This document shows positions 7,628-16,624 of a DNA stretch of 64,000 bases, piece by piece; within the stretch, counting starts at the first letter, position 1; each line of letters opens with the position of its first letter. The stretch covers positions 248,001 to 312,000 of the forward strand of contig NZ_MIYK01000010.1 in assembly GCF_002907375.1 (NCBI RefSeq). Direction: 5' to 3'. The DNA comes from Fructilactobacillus lindneri DSM 20690 = JCM 11027. GTDB lineage: Bacteria > Bacillota > Bacilli > Lactobacillales > Lactobacillaceae. A program made the translations under genes and the position numbers. The notes beneath the pieces were generated by a model. The model saw nothing but the letters and a program-made list of their open reading frames with translations, made no database searches and was not told the origin of the DNA.

Positions 7628-10264
7628 ATGACAGAAAAGAAACAAGCAAGTGCAGCAAAGCAACAACCAAATGTAGAAGAAATAAAAAACAATATTAATA
7701 CAATGGTAGAAAAGGCTCATGTCGCCTTAGATGAAATGAGTAATTTCGACCAAGAAAAAGTTGATAAGATTACCCACGCAATGGTAATTGCTGGAGTTAA
7801 TGCTCATCAAATGCTTGGTAAGATGGCCTATGAAGAAACGGGCCGTGGAGTTGCCGAAGATAAAGCAATTAAAAACCTTTTTGCAACTGAAGAAATCTGG
7901 CATGACATCCGCAACGATAAAACCGTTGGTGTAATTGAAGAAAACTCAGAAGATGATTTAATCAAAGTGGCTGAACCACTTGGTGTTTTAGCCGGGATAA
8001 CTCCTGTTACCAACCCAACTTCAACGACTTTATTTAAGTCAATTATTTCAATGAAAACTAGAAATGCAATTATTTTTAGTTTACATCCTCAAGCATTAAA
8101 ATCATCAATTAAAGCTGCTGAAATTATGCGTGATGCAGCGGTTGCTGCTGGTGCTCCTAAAGATGCCATTCAATGGATTACCGAACCAAGTCGTGAAGCA
8201 ACCAATGCTTTGATTCAAAATCCGGGAGTTGCATGTACTTTAGCTACTGGTGGTCCTGGTTTAGTTAAAGCTGCTTACTCTAGTGGTAAACCTGCTTTAG
8301 GTGTTGGTCCTGGTAATGGCCCTGTTTACATCGAGGAAACTGCTAACATTCCTCGTGCCGTTAATGATTTGGTACTTTCCAAGACCTTTGATAACGGAAT
8401 GATCTGTGCTACTGAAAATAGTGCGGTTATTGATGAATCAATCTACAAGGATGTTAAAGAACAATTAGAATTAAATCGAGTTTACTTTGTTCCTGATGAT
8501 GAAAAACAAAAATTAACTGATGCAATGTTTGATAGTACTCGTTTGAGTGTTAAGGGTCCGATTGCTGGAGCTACAGCACAACAGATTGCTGACATGGCTG
8601 GCATTAAAGTTCCAAAGGATACTCAAGTATTAGCAGTTGAAATGACAGGAATTGGTCCTAAATACCCAATGTCTGGTGAAAAGCTTTCTCCTGTAATTTC
8701 AGTTTACAAATCAAAAGATCATAAAGATGCCTTTGAAATTGTATCTAAGTTATTGAACTATGGTGGTTTAGGTCATACTGCTGCTATTCAAACCAGCAAT
8801 GATCAATTAGCTATCGACTTTGGGGTAGCTGTTAAAGTTTCTCGAGTTTTGGTTAACTCACCAGCTGGATTGGGTGGAGTTGGAAATCTTTATAACAACA
8901 TGACTCCTTCATTAACACTTGGAACTGGATCATGGGGTCGTAACTCAATTTCACATAACGTTACCGATTATGATTTGTTAAACATTAAAACTATCGCAAA
9001 GAGAAGAAATAATATGCAATGGATTAAATTACCTAAGATTTACTTCGAAAAGAACTCTGTTCGTTACCTTAAAGATATGCCAGATATTAAGAAGGCTTTC
9101 ATTGTTACCAGTCCTTCAATGGTTAAATATCACTATGTTGACAAAGTTTTAGATGAATTAAATGCTAGACCAGATGGAGTTCAATACTATATCTTTGATG
9201 ATATTCATGGAGAACCAACTACGGACACAGTTAATGCCGGAGTTGCTCAAATGAAAGCCTTTAAACCTGATACCATCATTGCACTTGGAGGTGGATCTCC
9301 ACTTGATGCTGCTAAGATGATGTGGTTAATTTATGAAAACCCAGAAACTGATTTCTTTGGAGCAAAACAAAAATTCTTGGATATCAGAAAACGGGCTTAC
9401 CGCTTTGATAAGGCTAATAAATCACAAATGGTTGCTATCCCTAGTACTTCAGGTACTGGTTCAGAAGTAACACCATTCTCAGTTATTACAGATTCAAAAC
9501 TTCACGTTAAATATCCATTAGCTGATTATGCTTTAACTCCTGATGTAGCTATCATTGATCCTCAATTTGTCCAAACAGTTCCAAAGGGAACTATTGCAGC
9601 TTCCGGATTAGATGCTTTGACACATGCGATTGAGTCTTATGTTTCAGTAATGGCATCTGATTACACTCGTCCATTGTCACTACAAGCAATCAAAATGATT
9701 TTTGATAACTTGACTGATTCTTACAATGGCAATATGGAAGCACGTGATAAGATGCATACTGCTTCAACCATTGCAGGAATGGCATTTGCTAACTCTTTCT
9801 TAGGAATTACTCACTCAATTGCTCATAAAATTGGTGGACAATTCGGAATTACTCATGGTCTTGCAATTGCAATTACTTTGCCTCATGTTATTCGTTATAA
9901 CTTCAAGCAACCTAAGAAGATTGCTACTTGGCCTAAATATGAATCATTTAGAGCCGGCCAAGACTATGCAGACATTGCTCGTTACTTAGGGTTACCTGGT
10001 AACACTAATGAAGAATTGAAAGAAGCATTGGTTAAGAAATTTATCGACTTGGCACATTCAGTTGGAGTAACGCTCAGCTTGAAGAGTCAAGGAGTTGACA
10101 AACAAGATCTTGAAGCAGCTGCGCAACACTTGGCAGAACTTGCTTACGCTGATCAATGTACAACTGCTAACCCTAAAGAGCCACTCATTGCTGATTTGAA
10201 GAAGATGATTCTTGATGAGTATGAAGGTGTTGGCGTTGAAACAGATAAAGATAAGGAAGTTTAA
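7628..10264 (+). CDS. adhE: Bifunctional acetaldehyde-CoA / alcohol dehydrogenase
   Basis: An 878-residue fusion enzyme, full length for AdhE. It reduces acetyl-CoA to acetaldehyde and then ethanol, using two NADH, in the phosphoketolase pathway of heterofermenters. The N-terminal aldehyde dehydrogenase domain (about 1-440) carries the catalytic Cys260 in NGMICATENSAV and the GVGPGNGPVY loop. The C-terminal iron-dependent alcohol dehydrogenase domain (about 460-870) has GGGSPLDAAKMMW near 554. Its iron-site histidines are in DALTHAIESY (about 666) and in SIAHKIGGQFGITHG (about 733 and 747). AdhE polymerises into spirosomes. Start ATG 7628 has CCGGAGGG upstream. The gene stands alone between its promoter and a strong terminator. 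Identification is certain. Confidence 0.97.
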   Translation: MTEKKQASAAKQQPNVEEIKNNINTMVEKAHVALDEMSNFDQEKVDKITHAMVIAGVNAHQMLGKMAYEETGRGVAEDKAIKNLFATEEIWHDIRNDKTVGVIEENSEDDLIKVAEPLGVLAGITPVTNPTSTTLFKSIISMKTRNAIIFSLHPQALKSSIKAAEIMRDAAVAAGAPKDAIQWITEPSREATNALIQNPGVACTLATGGPGLVKAAYSSGKPALGVGPGNGPVYIEETANIPRAVNDLVLSKTFDNGMICATENSAVIDESIYKDVKEQLELNRVYFVPDDEKQKLTDAMFDSTRLSVKGPIAGATAQQIADMAGIKVPKDTQVLAVEMTGIGPKYPMSGEKLSPVISVYKSKDHKDAFEIVSKLLNYGGLGHTAAIQTSNDQLAIDFGVAVKVSRVLVNSPAGLGGVGNLYNNMTPSLTLGTGSWGRNSISHNVTDYDLLNIKTIAKRRNNMQWIKLPKIYFEKNSVRYLKDMPDIKKAFIVTSPSMVKYHYVDKVLDELNARPDGVQYYIFDDIHGEPTTDTVNAGVAQMKAFKPDTIIALGGGSPLDAAKMMWLIYENPETDFFGAKQKFLDIRKRAYRFDKANKSQMVAIPSTSGTGSEVTPFSVITDSKLHVKYPLADYALTPDVAIIDPQFVQTVPKGTIAASGLDALTHAIESYVSVMASDYTRPLSLQAIKMIFDNLTDSYNGNMEARDKMHTASTIAGMAFANSFLGITHSIAHKIGGQFGITHGLAIAITLPHVIRYNFKQPKKIATWPKYESFRAGQDYADIARYLGLPGNTNEELKEALVKKFIDLAHSVGVTLSLKSQGVDKQDLEAAAQHLAELAYADQCTTANPKEPLIADLKKMILDEYEGVGVETDKDKEV

Positions 10265-10276
10265 TTAAATAATTTT

Positions 10277-10323
10277 AAAAGACACCGCCATCTCATTGGT
10301 TAATGAAGTTGGCAGTGTCTTTT
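10277..10323 (+). terminator. Terminator of adhE
   Basis: AAAAGACACCGCCA pairs with TGGCAGTGTCTTTT, with one bulged base and a T-rich tail. Confidence 0.85.
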
Positions 10324-10358
10324 ATCTTTTAATAATATTTAGAAAGGGAGTACGATAT

Positions 10359-11216
10359 ATGATTTCAATTGCTTCTACAACTGATAATAATATGGCAATT
10401 CCATTGGCCGTTGAGTATGCGTCAATCTTGGAAAACAATCAAAAATCGCAATTTGATTTTTATATTGTTAAAGAAAAACTTTCTCAGCAAAGTATTAATT
10501 TATTACAAGCAATTCAGGATATTTATCCTAATTGTCATCAGATTAGGTTTCTAGAACCATTAGCAGATCGCTATCAAAATGCTAATACTAATTCTCCTGA
10601 TAGTGATATTATCAACGCTTACTATCGGATCGAAATACCTCTTGAAGTAAATGTTCCTCGAATTTTGTATTTAGATGCAGATATGATTTGTTGTGGAAAT
10701 ATTGATAAACTTTGGCAAACCGATTTGCATGGACATGCTTTTGGAGCAGCAGAGGATTCAGGGTATGTTAATCGTCTGAAGGAAATGGGAATTAGCAAGG
10801 AACCGGGACGTTATTTTAATTCTGGTTTATTATTGATTGATGTTAAAAAATGGAATCAAGAACAAATTTCGCAACGTTCGCGAAAAATTGCTAATGATGA
10901 GCCTAAATTATTGAAGTATCAAGATCAGGATGCTTTAAATGCAGTTGTTGATGGTGATTGGGAACGACTTGATCCTAAGTATAATTTGCAAACCCATTTA
11001 GTGCGGCGAGAAAATGGCTTTAATCCGATTGTTGACAGAAGGGCTAGTGAAGCCGAGGCAATTAAGCATCCAATTATTATTCACTATAATTGCTTTGATA
11101 AACCATGGATTAGTCGTAATAATCATTTGCATCCGCTTCGCAAGTATTATTTTGCTGCTAAAAATCAATTAATCCATCGCTTGGCTAATTTTATAAAAAA
11201 AGAAAATAGTAAATAA
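10359..11216 (+). CDS. Glycosyltransferase family 8 protein
   Basis: A 285-residue retaining sugar transferase of the GT8 (LgtC/GspA-like) family. It starts MISIASTTDNNMAIPLAVEY, a typical GT8 N-terminus. The metal- and nucleotide-sugar-binding DxD motif is in RILYLDADMICCGNID (D106, D108). Further family signatures are GRYFNSGLLLIDVKKW, QDQDALNAVV and the C-terminal IIHYNCFDKPW. Members use UDP-glucose or UDP-galactose to decorate cell-wall glycans, teichoic acids or glycoproteins; the acceptor is unknown. The open frame extends further upstream, but ATG 10359 with AGAAAGGGAG at ideal spacing is the likely start. No other polysaccharide genes are nearby, so it appears to be a stand-alone gene. 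Confidence 0.88.
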   Translation: MISIASTTDNNMAIPLAVEYASILENNQKSQFDFYIVKEKLSQQSINLLQAIQDIYPNCHQIRFLEPLADRYQNANTNSPDSDIINAYYRIEIPLEVNVPRILYLDADMICCGNIDKLWQTDLHGHAFGAAEDSGYVNRLKEMGISKEPGRYFNSGLLLIDVKKWNQEQISQRSRKIANDEPKLLKYQDQDALNAVVDGDWERLDPKYNLQTHLVRRENGFNPIVDRRASEAEAIKHPIIIHYNCFDKPWISRNNHLHPLRKYYFAAKNQLIHRLANFIKKENSK

Positions 11217-11261
11217 AAAAATTATTAGATTATTATTTTCATTTTTATGTTGACAGCTTAA

Positions 11262-11471
11262 ATAAGTGGGAGTATTTTAATAACAATCATTAATTCATTT
11301 AAAAACGATGACGAGCATATTAAATATCATGATGATTCAGAGAGCTACTGTTTAGTGAAAAGTAGTAGATTCAGGTATGAAACTATCCGTTCCGAGTCAT
11401 TAGCATCAGGAACTTGGGAAGCTAATTTTGATAATGGTTTAGGTACTGTAACGGTCCAAGTAGAACGTTAA
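11262..11471 (+). pseudogene. Possible gene remnant without a start codon (70 codons)
   Basis: An open frame from just after TAA 11259-11261 to TAA 11469-11471. It reads ...KNDDEHIKYHDDSESYCLV and then ...ASGTWEANFDNGLGTVTVQV, which has ordinary protein composition. There is no ATG, GTG or TTG at a usable position near its beginning; the first GTG comes about half way along. A weak RBS-like TGGGAG lies at 11267-11272. It ends just before a strong terminator. I read it as the 3' end of a decayed small gene, or a gene with an ATT start. I do not recognise the family, and coding is uncertain. Confidence 0.35.
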
Positions 11472-11485
11472 AATACTTAATTATT

Positions 11486-11530
11486 AAAAACACTATCAGA
11501 TTTAATAATTAAAAATCTGATAGTGTTTTT
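11486..11530. terminator. Bidirectional terminator upstream of the metF stop
   Basis: AAAAACACTATCAGATTT and AAATCTGATAGTGTTTTT form a perfect 18-bp stem with A/T tails on both strands. It serves the convergent 11.3-kb remnant and the reductase gene. Confidence 0.92.
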
Positions 11531-12392
11531 ATGATTTAAAGGTGTGTCGAGTTGCATCCCAAATTGATTTGGCGGCTTCGACATCATTCATGGTAAATAA
11601 ATGAATACCAGCAACGTGATGTTTACTTAAATCAATTATTTGTTGAATAGCAAATTCAATTCCAGCTTGACGCATAGATTTTGAATCAGATTGATAGTAA
11701 TTTATTAGAGTTGTCAATTTGGCAGGTATTGGGTGTCCGGTTAAATGAGTGATCTTTTGCAGTTGTTTTTTGCTAGTACATGGCATGATTCCAACTTCGA
11801 CTGGAGTTTGAATCTGATGTGCTGCTAATTGATTTTGAAAATGATAGAAATTTTCATTATTAAACACCATTTGACTGATTAAGAAACTTAATCCTGCCTT
11901 GATTTTTTGCTTTAAATAGTAAAATTCTTTTTCTGTATCTTTTGATTCCGGATGATTTTGCGGATAACAAGCTCCAGCAATCTCAAAATCACCATGTCCC
12001 TTAATAAAAGCAATCAGTTCATCAGCATGTCTGAAATCTCCTAGTGGCTGAGAGCTATTTCGATAGTCTCCACGAATAGCGAGAATTTTTGTAATATGAT
12101 GTTTTTTTAATTGCGCGAGTTGCTTTGATAATTGTGGTTGTGATTGATATAAACCGGTAATATGAGCCATAGCGGTAATTTTTGATTTTTGTTGAATTAA
12201 GTCTGCGATTTTGAGTGGGTTTTGATTATTAATTTGACCACCAGCACCAAAGGTTACTGAAATAAAATCAGGATTAATGTCTTTAAGAATTGCTAACTTT
12301 TCGTTAAATCCTTCATTATCTAATTGTGCTTGTGGCGGGAAAACTTCTAAAGAGAAAACTGGGTTAGGTTGAAAAATACTTTGGCTGTCCAT
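11529..12392 (-). CDS. metF: Methylenetetrahydrofolate reductase family protein
   Basis: A 287-residue flavoprotein of the MTHFR family, which reduces 5,10-methylene-THF to 5-methyl-THF for methionine synthesis. Family motifs run in order: FSLEVFPPQ (FEFFPP motif), ISVTFGAGGQ (VTYGAGGS), MAHITG, KILAIRGD (ALRGD), FEIAGACYPQNHPES, and FLISQMVFNNENF. Length matches bacterial MetF. No metE, metH or homocysteine methyltransferase gene is adjacent, so it seems to be a solitary folate gene. ATG 12392 is preceded by a weak AGGAG-like site. The neighbours are a GT8 gene and a divergent amino-acid permease, which give no more context. Confidence 0.88.
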   Translation of the reverse strand: MDSQSIFQPNPVFSLEVFPPQAQLDNEGFNEKLAILKDINPDFISVTFGAGGQINNQNPLKIADLIQQKSKITAMAHITGLYQSQPQLSKQLAQLKKHHITKILAIRGDYRNSSQPLGDFRHADELIAFIKGHGDFEIAGACYPQNHPESKDTEKEFYYLKQKIKAGLSFLISQMVFNNENFYHFQNQLAAHQIQTPVEVGIMPCTSKKQLQKITHLTGHPIPAKLTTLINYYQSDSKSMRQAGIEFAIQQIIDLSKHHVAGIHLFTMNDVEAAKSIWDATRHTFKS

Positions 12393-12471
12393 AATAACTC
12401 CTAATGATTTAGTGCCTTTTATAAAGATATTATACCTGATAAAATGTTAAATTAGGTTGTTAGCAGAACAG

Positions 12472-12500
12472 TTGACGTTATACTATAAAATTGATAGTAT
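12472..12500 (+). promoter_or_regulatory. Promoter of the amino-acid permease at 12.6 kb
   Basis: TTGACG (12472-12477), a 17-bp spacer and TAGTAT (12495-12500). It gives a leader of about 100 nt before the permease start. Confidence 0.65.
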
Positions 12501-12540
12501 TGTATTTGCTTAAGTTAAGAAAACTTTAATAATTAATCAT

Positions 12541-12592
12541 AGAAATGTCTTGACGCCAAATTATTTGATTTGAAACGCAGACATTTTCTTTT
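12541..12592 (+). promoter_or_regulatory. Possible 5' leader attenuator hairpin before the permease
   Basis: AAATGTCT (12543-12550) pairs with AGACATTT (12579-12586), and TCTTTTTA follows. An inner CAAAT/ATTTG stem is possible. A terminator-like hairpin inside the leader, just ahead of the RBS at about 12594, suggests transcription attenuation. No known riboswitch or T-box motif (GGTGGNACC) is visible. Confidence 0.4.
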
Positions 12593-12610
12593 TAGAAAGG
12601 TGTGATATTA

Positions 12611-13990
12611 ATGACAGAAAAAGATCAAACAAAGCAGGATGATAAAGATTTATCAAGAGGTTTAACTTCGCGACATGTTCAAATGATAGCGATTGAGGGA
12701 GCCATTGGAACCGGATTGTTTTTGGGTTCCGGGACAGCCATTAAATCTGCTGGACCTGCATTAATCCTTGCATATTTAATTACTGGACTTTTTTCATATT
12801 TAATGATGCGTGCCGTTGGTGAATTGTTATTATCAAACACCAAATTACATTCTTTCATTGATTTTGTACGAGAATATTTAGGTGATAGATGGGAATTTGC
12901 GATTGGATGGGCTTATTGGCTTAGTTGGGCCAGTTTGGCAATGGCAGATTTAACTGCCTCTGGGATTTATTTGCGATTTTGGTTCCCGCAACTGCCGCAA
13001 TGGGTTACTCCGTTGATTGTAGTTGCAATTCTAGTGGCATTTAACTTAATTAATGTTGCCTGGTTTGGCGAACTAGAATCAGCATTTTCTAGTATTAAGA
13101 TTTTTGCTATTTTAGCTTTGATTGTTGCTGGTGTTGGAATGATTGCAGTTGGTTTCCATACGCAGGGCAACACTGCTTCATTAGCAAACTTAGTTGACCA
13201 TGGTGGTTTCTTTGCGACTGGTGCGGTTGGTTTTATTCTGGCTTTTCCAATGGTAATCTTTGCCTTTACAGGAATTGAAATGGTTGGTTTGACTGCTGGA
13301 GAAACAAAGGATCCGCAAAAAGATATTCCTAAAGCAATTAATTCGGTTCCAGTAAGAATTTTATTGTTCTACATTGGATCAATGATTGTAATTATGTCAG
13401 TTTATCCTTGGAATCAAATTAATCCTAATCAATCTCCATTCGTGCAAGTTTTCTCTGGATTAGGAATTAGCTATGCTGCTAATATCATTAACTTTGTTGT
13501 TTTGACGTCAGCATTATCAGCTGCTAATTCAGCAATTTTCTCTACTTCAAGAACATTATTCATCTTGGGTAAAAACGGACAAGCGCCTAAATCATTTGCT
13601 AAATTATCTCGTAATAACGTTCCATACGTTGGTATCTTAGTTTCTTCCATGGTTTTCTTAGGAATTGTATTGTTGAACTACTTCTACCCAAGTAAAATTT
13701 TCGTTTTGATTACAGGAGTTGCTACTATTAGTTTCATTTTTGTTTGGATTATTATTATGATTACTCATATTCAATATAAGAAGACGGTTGGCAATCCGTT
13801 AGACACATTTAAAATGCCATTCTTCCCATATTCTAGTTATGCAACCATTATTTTTTACCTTGCTGTCTTGGTAACTTTAATGTTTAACTTTGAAACTAGA
13901 ATTTCGGTAATTGCAACAGTGATTTTCTTTGCTGCTTTGATTGTTGGATATGTAATTTGGGATAAAAAAAAGAAACAAAAATTAAATTAA
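12611..13990 (+). CDS. Amino-acid permease, AAT family (APC superfamily)
   Basis: A 459-residue transporter with about 12 membrane helices that imports amino acids by proton symport. The N-terminal signature RGLTSRHVQMIAIEGAIGTG then LFLGSGTAIKSAGPALILAY is typical of the AroP/CycA/YbxG/LysP group. The segment FAFTGIEMVGLTAGETKDPQ contains the conserved GxE with the EVxxLTAGE-type loop. The substrate cannot be told; similarity of pattern to D-alanine/glycine/serine and YbxG-type permeases is only suggestive. ATG 12611 is chosen (AGAAAGG upstream) over GTG 12602. It has its own promoter and a leader with a terminator-like hairpin, and is followed by a strong terminator. The family is certain. 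Confidence 0.88.
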   Translation: MTEKDQTKQDDKDLSRGLTSRHVQMIAIEGAIGTGLFLGSGTAIKSAGPALILAYLITGLFSYLMMRAVGELLLSNTKLHSFIDFVREYLGDRWEFAIGWAYWLSWASLAMADLTASGIYLRFWFPQLPQWVTPLIVVAILVAFNLINVAWFGELESAFSSIKIFAILALIVAGVGMIAVGFHTQGNTASLANLVDHGGFFATGAVGFILAFPMVIFAFTGIEMVGLTAGETKDPQKDIPKAINSVPVRILLFYIGSMIVIMSVYPWNQINPNQSPFVQVFSGLGISYAANIINFVVLTSALSAANSAIFSTSRTLFILGKNGQAPKSFAKLSRNNVPYVGILVSSMVFLGIVLLNYFYPSKIFVLITGVATISFIFVWIIIMITHIQYKKTVGNPLDTFKMPFFPYSSYATIIFYLAVLVTLMFNFETRISVIATVIFFAALIVGYVIWDKKKKQKLN

Positions 13991-13996
13991 TTAAAC

Positions 13997-14035
13997 AAAA
14001 GGATCGTTAGCTCAATCAGCTAGCGATCCTTTTTG
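13997..14035 (+). terminator. Terminator of the amino-acid permease
   Basis: AAAAGGATCGTTAGCT pairs with AGCTAGCGATCCTTTT around a short loop, one G-U. Confidence 0.9.
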
Positions 14036-14043
14036 ATTGAAAA

Positions 14044-14703
14044 TTATTTCAAATTATCTAAAGCACTTTTAATTGGGGTAGCTCCACTGTGCATTAAAAT
14101 CACCTTTTTATAAGTGTTTTTATTATTTAAAATTTGGAAGAGAACTTCAGCTACATCCGGGATTGGATTTTCAGTACTTTTTTCATCTTCGTTTAAAGCT
14201 ACTTTTCCAGTCCCAGTTTTTTCAGTTAATGAACTAGGTTGTAAAATAGTGTAGTTTAAGTCAGTATCATGAATTAGATAATGATCAGCCATGAATTTTG
14301 CTGCTTGATAGGCTTGTAAGCTGGCATATTTAGGGTTTCCAATCCATTGATCTGGTTGCAAAGCTCCAAAGGAACTTAACATGATGTAACGACTTACGCC
14401 AGCTTTTTGTGCTGCAATCATCGTTTTGATGGCACCAAAGCTATCTACTTGTACTGGGCTCTTTCCACGGGAGCCTGCTACAAAGTAAATCGCATCATAT
14501 CCTTTTAACATAGCTGTGATTTGTTCAATTTTGAGATTAGCAAAATCAAATTTAATCACATTTACGTTAGGTAGATCTTTAAACTGAGTTGCCTTTTCTG
14601 GATGTCCCACTGCCACCGTAATTTCATCATTAGTATTTTTAACAAAGTCTTCTGTTAATGCAGTTCCAACTCGTCCGGAACCACCAATAATCATAATTTT
14701 CAT
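14044..14703 (-). CDS. NAD(P)-binding atypical SDR family protein
   Basis: A 219-residue Rossmann-fold protein. It starts MKIMIIGGSGRVGTALTEDF, with the GGSGxxG dinucleotide-binding motif of the NmrA-like/atypical (a5) short-chain dehydrogenase group. Conserved landmarks are YDAIYFVAGSRG near 85 and RYIMLSSFGALQP near 125. No classical YxxxK catalytic pair is obvious, apart from a YQAAKFMADHYLI segment near 150 that could supply Y and K. Such proteins are NAD(P)H-dependent reductases or redox sensors; the substrate is unknown. ATG 14703 follows GAAGGA; the longer start at 14721 is less likely. It is a single gene, convergent with the permease before it. It ends 9 bp past that permease's terminator. 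Confidence 0.78.
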   Translation of the reverse strand: MKIMIIGGSGRVGTALTEDFVKNTNDEITVAVGHPEKATQFKDLPNVNVIKFDFANLKIEQITAMLKGYDAIYFVAGSRGKSPVQVDSFGAIKTMIAAQKAGVSRYIMLSSFGALQPDQWIGNPKYASLQAYQAAKFMADHYLIHDTDLNYTILQPSSLTEKTGTGKVALNEDEKSTENPIPDVAEVLFQILNNKNTYKKVILMHSGATPIKSALDNLK

Positions 14704-14805
14704 TGTTATTCCTTCTTTCATTCATTTTGTTTCATTATAAAGGTGACAAGGAGTGAATTCTAGTGAGACGGGTTATCGATTTTAGAACTAAGCATGATTA
14801 AACTA

Positions 14806-14836
14806 AAAAAGTTATCGTTATTAACGATAACTTTTT
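14806..14836 (-). terminator. Terminator of the T-box controlled permease
   Basis: AAAAAGTTATCGTTA and TTAACGATAACTTTTT form a perfect stem downstream of the minus-strand stop at 14847. Confidence 0.9.
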
Positions 14837-14846
14837 GTTTTGTACT

Positions 14847-16172
14847 TTATTTTTTACGCATTACTTCGAAATAATAAACCGGAATTCCTAAAGCTACAAT
14901 TCCTAATGAACACACGACCCCGATTGGGTCAGACATGATTTCTGAAATGATTACAAAGAGTGACCCACCAATAGCAACCAGTGGAACAAATGGGAACAAT
15001 GGAACAGAGAAAACTCTTTTTTGTTTAGGATTACGTTTTCGTAATATGAAGACACCAACAAACGCCATTACATAGAAACAATAGATTGTAAAAATACATA
15101 ATTCTGAAAGTCGATCAGCATCAAAAAAGGAAATCATAATTCCAGCAATTACCAATGTCAACATAATAGAAAAAATTGGAGTTCTAGTTTTTTCATTAAG
15201 GTATGAAAGCTGTTTAGCAAAGGGAAGTTGTTTTTCTTTGGCCATTGCATACATAATTCTAGGAAATGTCATGATTTTTCCGTTCATACAACCAACGATA
15301 GAAATGATGATTCCAATACTTAAGATTTTTCCGCCTAGAACTCCAAAATCTTTTTGTGCGATGTATGGAATAGCAGCAGTTCCTAGTTCGTGGACTTTTT
15401 CTCCCCCAATACTCTTCAAAACTCCAAATGAGACCAATAGATACGCAATCATAACGATAATAATTCCTAATGAAATTGCCCGAGGCAGCATTTTTTTAGG
15501 ATTTTTAATTTCTCCCCCTAAATTAGCAACTAAAATCCAGCCATCAAAGGCAAATAATGTTGCTAACATGGCAATTCCAAAACCGCCAGCAGTAGTATGA
15601 ACATGATTGATACTTTGGGAAAGAGCATTAGCATGACCAAAGAAAAGACCAAAAATAATTAATGCAGCTACGGGAACTAATTTACATATGGTTGTTATAA
15701 TCGCAAATGCTGCCCCATAACGATTAGGAAAAACGTTTAATAAACCGATTAAACAGACAGCGCCAATTGCAATCGGAATGTTCCAAAAGGGATTAATATG
15801 GAAAAAATCACCTAATAAAATCGCTAAGTATGAACCTAAAGCAGCAATCATGGCAGGACCGTAAACAATAATCTGCATCCAACCAGATAAAAAGCCCCAA
15901 AACTTATTATAAATTTCTTCCATATATGCATATAGACCACCAGTGCTGGGAATTTGTGAGGCTAGTTCAGCAATTGTGAGACCAGCAGCTAGAGTGAGCA
16001 ACCCACCAGCTAGCCATGCTAATAATGCAGCCGTTGGAGAACCTGCATCATCAATTACGGCAGCTTGGCGAACAAAAATTCCCACTCCGATGATGGTTCC
16101 GATTACTAACGAAAGTGCCGACCAAAGGCCAAGTGATCGATTTAGTTCAACTTCTTTGTGTGGTTTTTCCAT
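14847..16172 (-). CDS. Amino-acid permease/exchanger, LAT family (SteT-like)
   Basis: A 441-residue APC-superfamily protein with 12 predicted helices. The N-terminal consensus ELNRSLGLWSALSLVIGTII then GVGIFVRQAAVIDDAGSP contains the unwound helix-1 GxG(I/V)F motif that binds the amino-acid backbone. Its overall pattern resembles the serine/threonine exchanger SteT and y+LAT-type light chains. Start ATG 16172 has AAAGGAGG at ideal spacing. It is preceded by two tandem T-box leaders, so expression rises when a particular tRNA is uncharged. The transported amino acid should therefore be the one carried by that tRNA. The UGGA bulge of both T-boxes demands a tRNA with discriminator U. The family is certain; the substrate is not. 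Confidence 0.88.
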   Translation of the reverse strand: MEKPHKEVELNRSLGLWSALSLVIGTIIGVGIFVRQAAVIDDAGSPTAALLAWLAGGLLTLAAGLTIAELASQIPSTGGLYAYMEEIYNKFWGFLSGWMQIIVYGPAMIAALGSYLAILLGDFFHINPFWNIPIAIGAVCLIGLLNVFPNRYGAAFAIITTICKLVPVAALIIFGLFFGHANALSQSINHVHTTAGGFGIAMLATLFAFDGWILVANLGGEIKNPKKMLPRAISLGIIIVMIAYLLVSFGVLKSIGGEKVHELGTAAIPYIAQKDFGVLGGKILSIGIIISIVGCMNGKIMTFPRIMYAMAKEKQLPFAKQLSYLNEKTRTPIFSIMLTLVIAGIMISFFDADRLSELCIFTIYCFYVMAFVGVFILRKRNPKQKRVFSVPLFPFVPLVAIGGSLFVIISEIMSDPIGVVCSLGIVALGIPVYYFEVMRKK

Positions 16173-16191
16173 GATAGTTCCTCCTTTAAAT

Positions 16192-16420
16192 AAAAAGCGC
16201 CCTGACAAATAAACTTGTCAGGGACGCTAAAGCGCGGTTCCACCCAAATTCTTCTACAAAATGTAGAAGCACTTTTAAATCTAACCTGTTCAATTAATCA
16301 ATTTGAATTTTTCATTAAGCTAGGGTACCAAGCGTAACAATTCTCATTTTTAGGTAACCTAACTTAAAGATTTATTCAAACATGTTACTACACATAGAAC
16401 AAAAACAGATAACTTAAAAA
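16192..16420 (-). ncRNA. T-box leader 2 (proximal) of the permease
   Basis: On the minus strand the T-box sequence GGTGGAACCGCG lies at 16233-16244. A stem III-like hairpin (GCTTCTAC/GTAGAAG) precedes it. An AGCGTCCCTGACAA...TTGTCAGGGCGCT terminator with a T-run follows (16192-16228). The bulge reads UGGA, so the tRNA acceptor end would be UCCA. The 5' part folds as a long hairpin (TTTGAAT/ATTCAAA outer, TTAAG...CTTAA inner) but lacks an obvious canonical stem I, so this copy may be degenerate at its 5' end. Confidence 0.8.
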
Positions 16421-16423
16421 TAT

Positions 16424-16618
16424 AAAAACGCCCCCGACAAATAATTGTCAGGGACGCTAAAGCGCGGTTCCACCCAGATTCTTTTACAAATGTAAAAGCA
16501 CTTTTAATTAATTTTTAAGTTGAAGAACTTAAAGTGGCTAATTAAGATGCAACATCTGAATTACAGAAAGAATCAGACTCTCTTAGAAGCATTACTTAAA
16601 TTTTTTCTTTAAGTTATT
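16424..16618 (-). ncRNA. T-box leader 1 (distal) of the permease
   Basis: A complete T-box on the minus strand. The stem I base AACTTAAAG/CTTTAAGTT (16608-16616 with 16527-16535) encloses an AGAGAGTC motif and an AGTA segment. A stem III-like hairpin, GCTTTTACATTTGTAAAAG, follows. Then come GGTGGAACCGCG (16463-16474) and a terminator AGCGTCCCTGACAA...TTGTCGGGGGCG plus T-run (16424-16458). The core is identical to leader 2. The specifier triplet cannot be fixed by eye; the 3' loop side reads TTAGCCA. Confidence 0.85.
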
Positions 16619-16624
16619 AACAAC

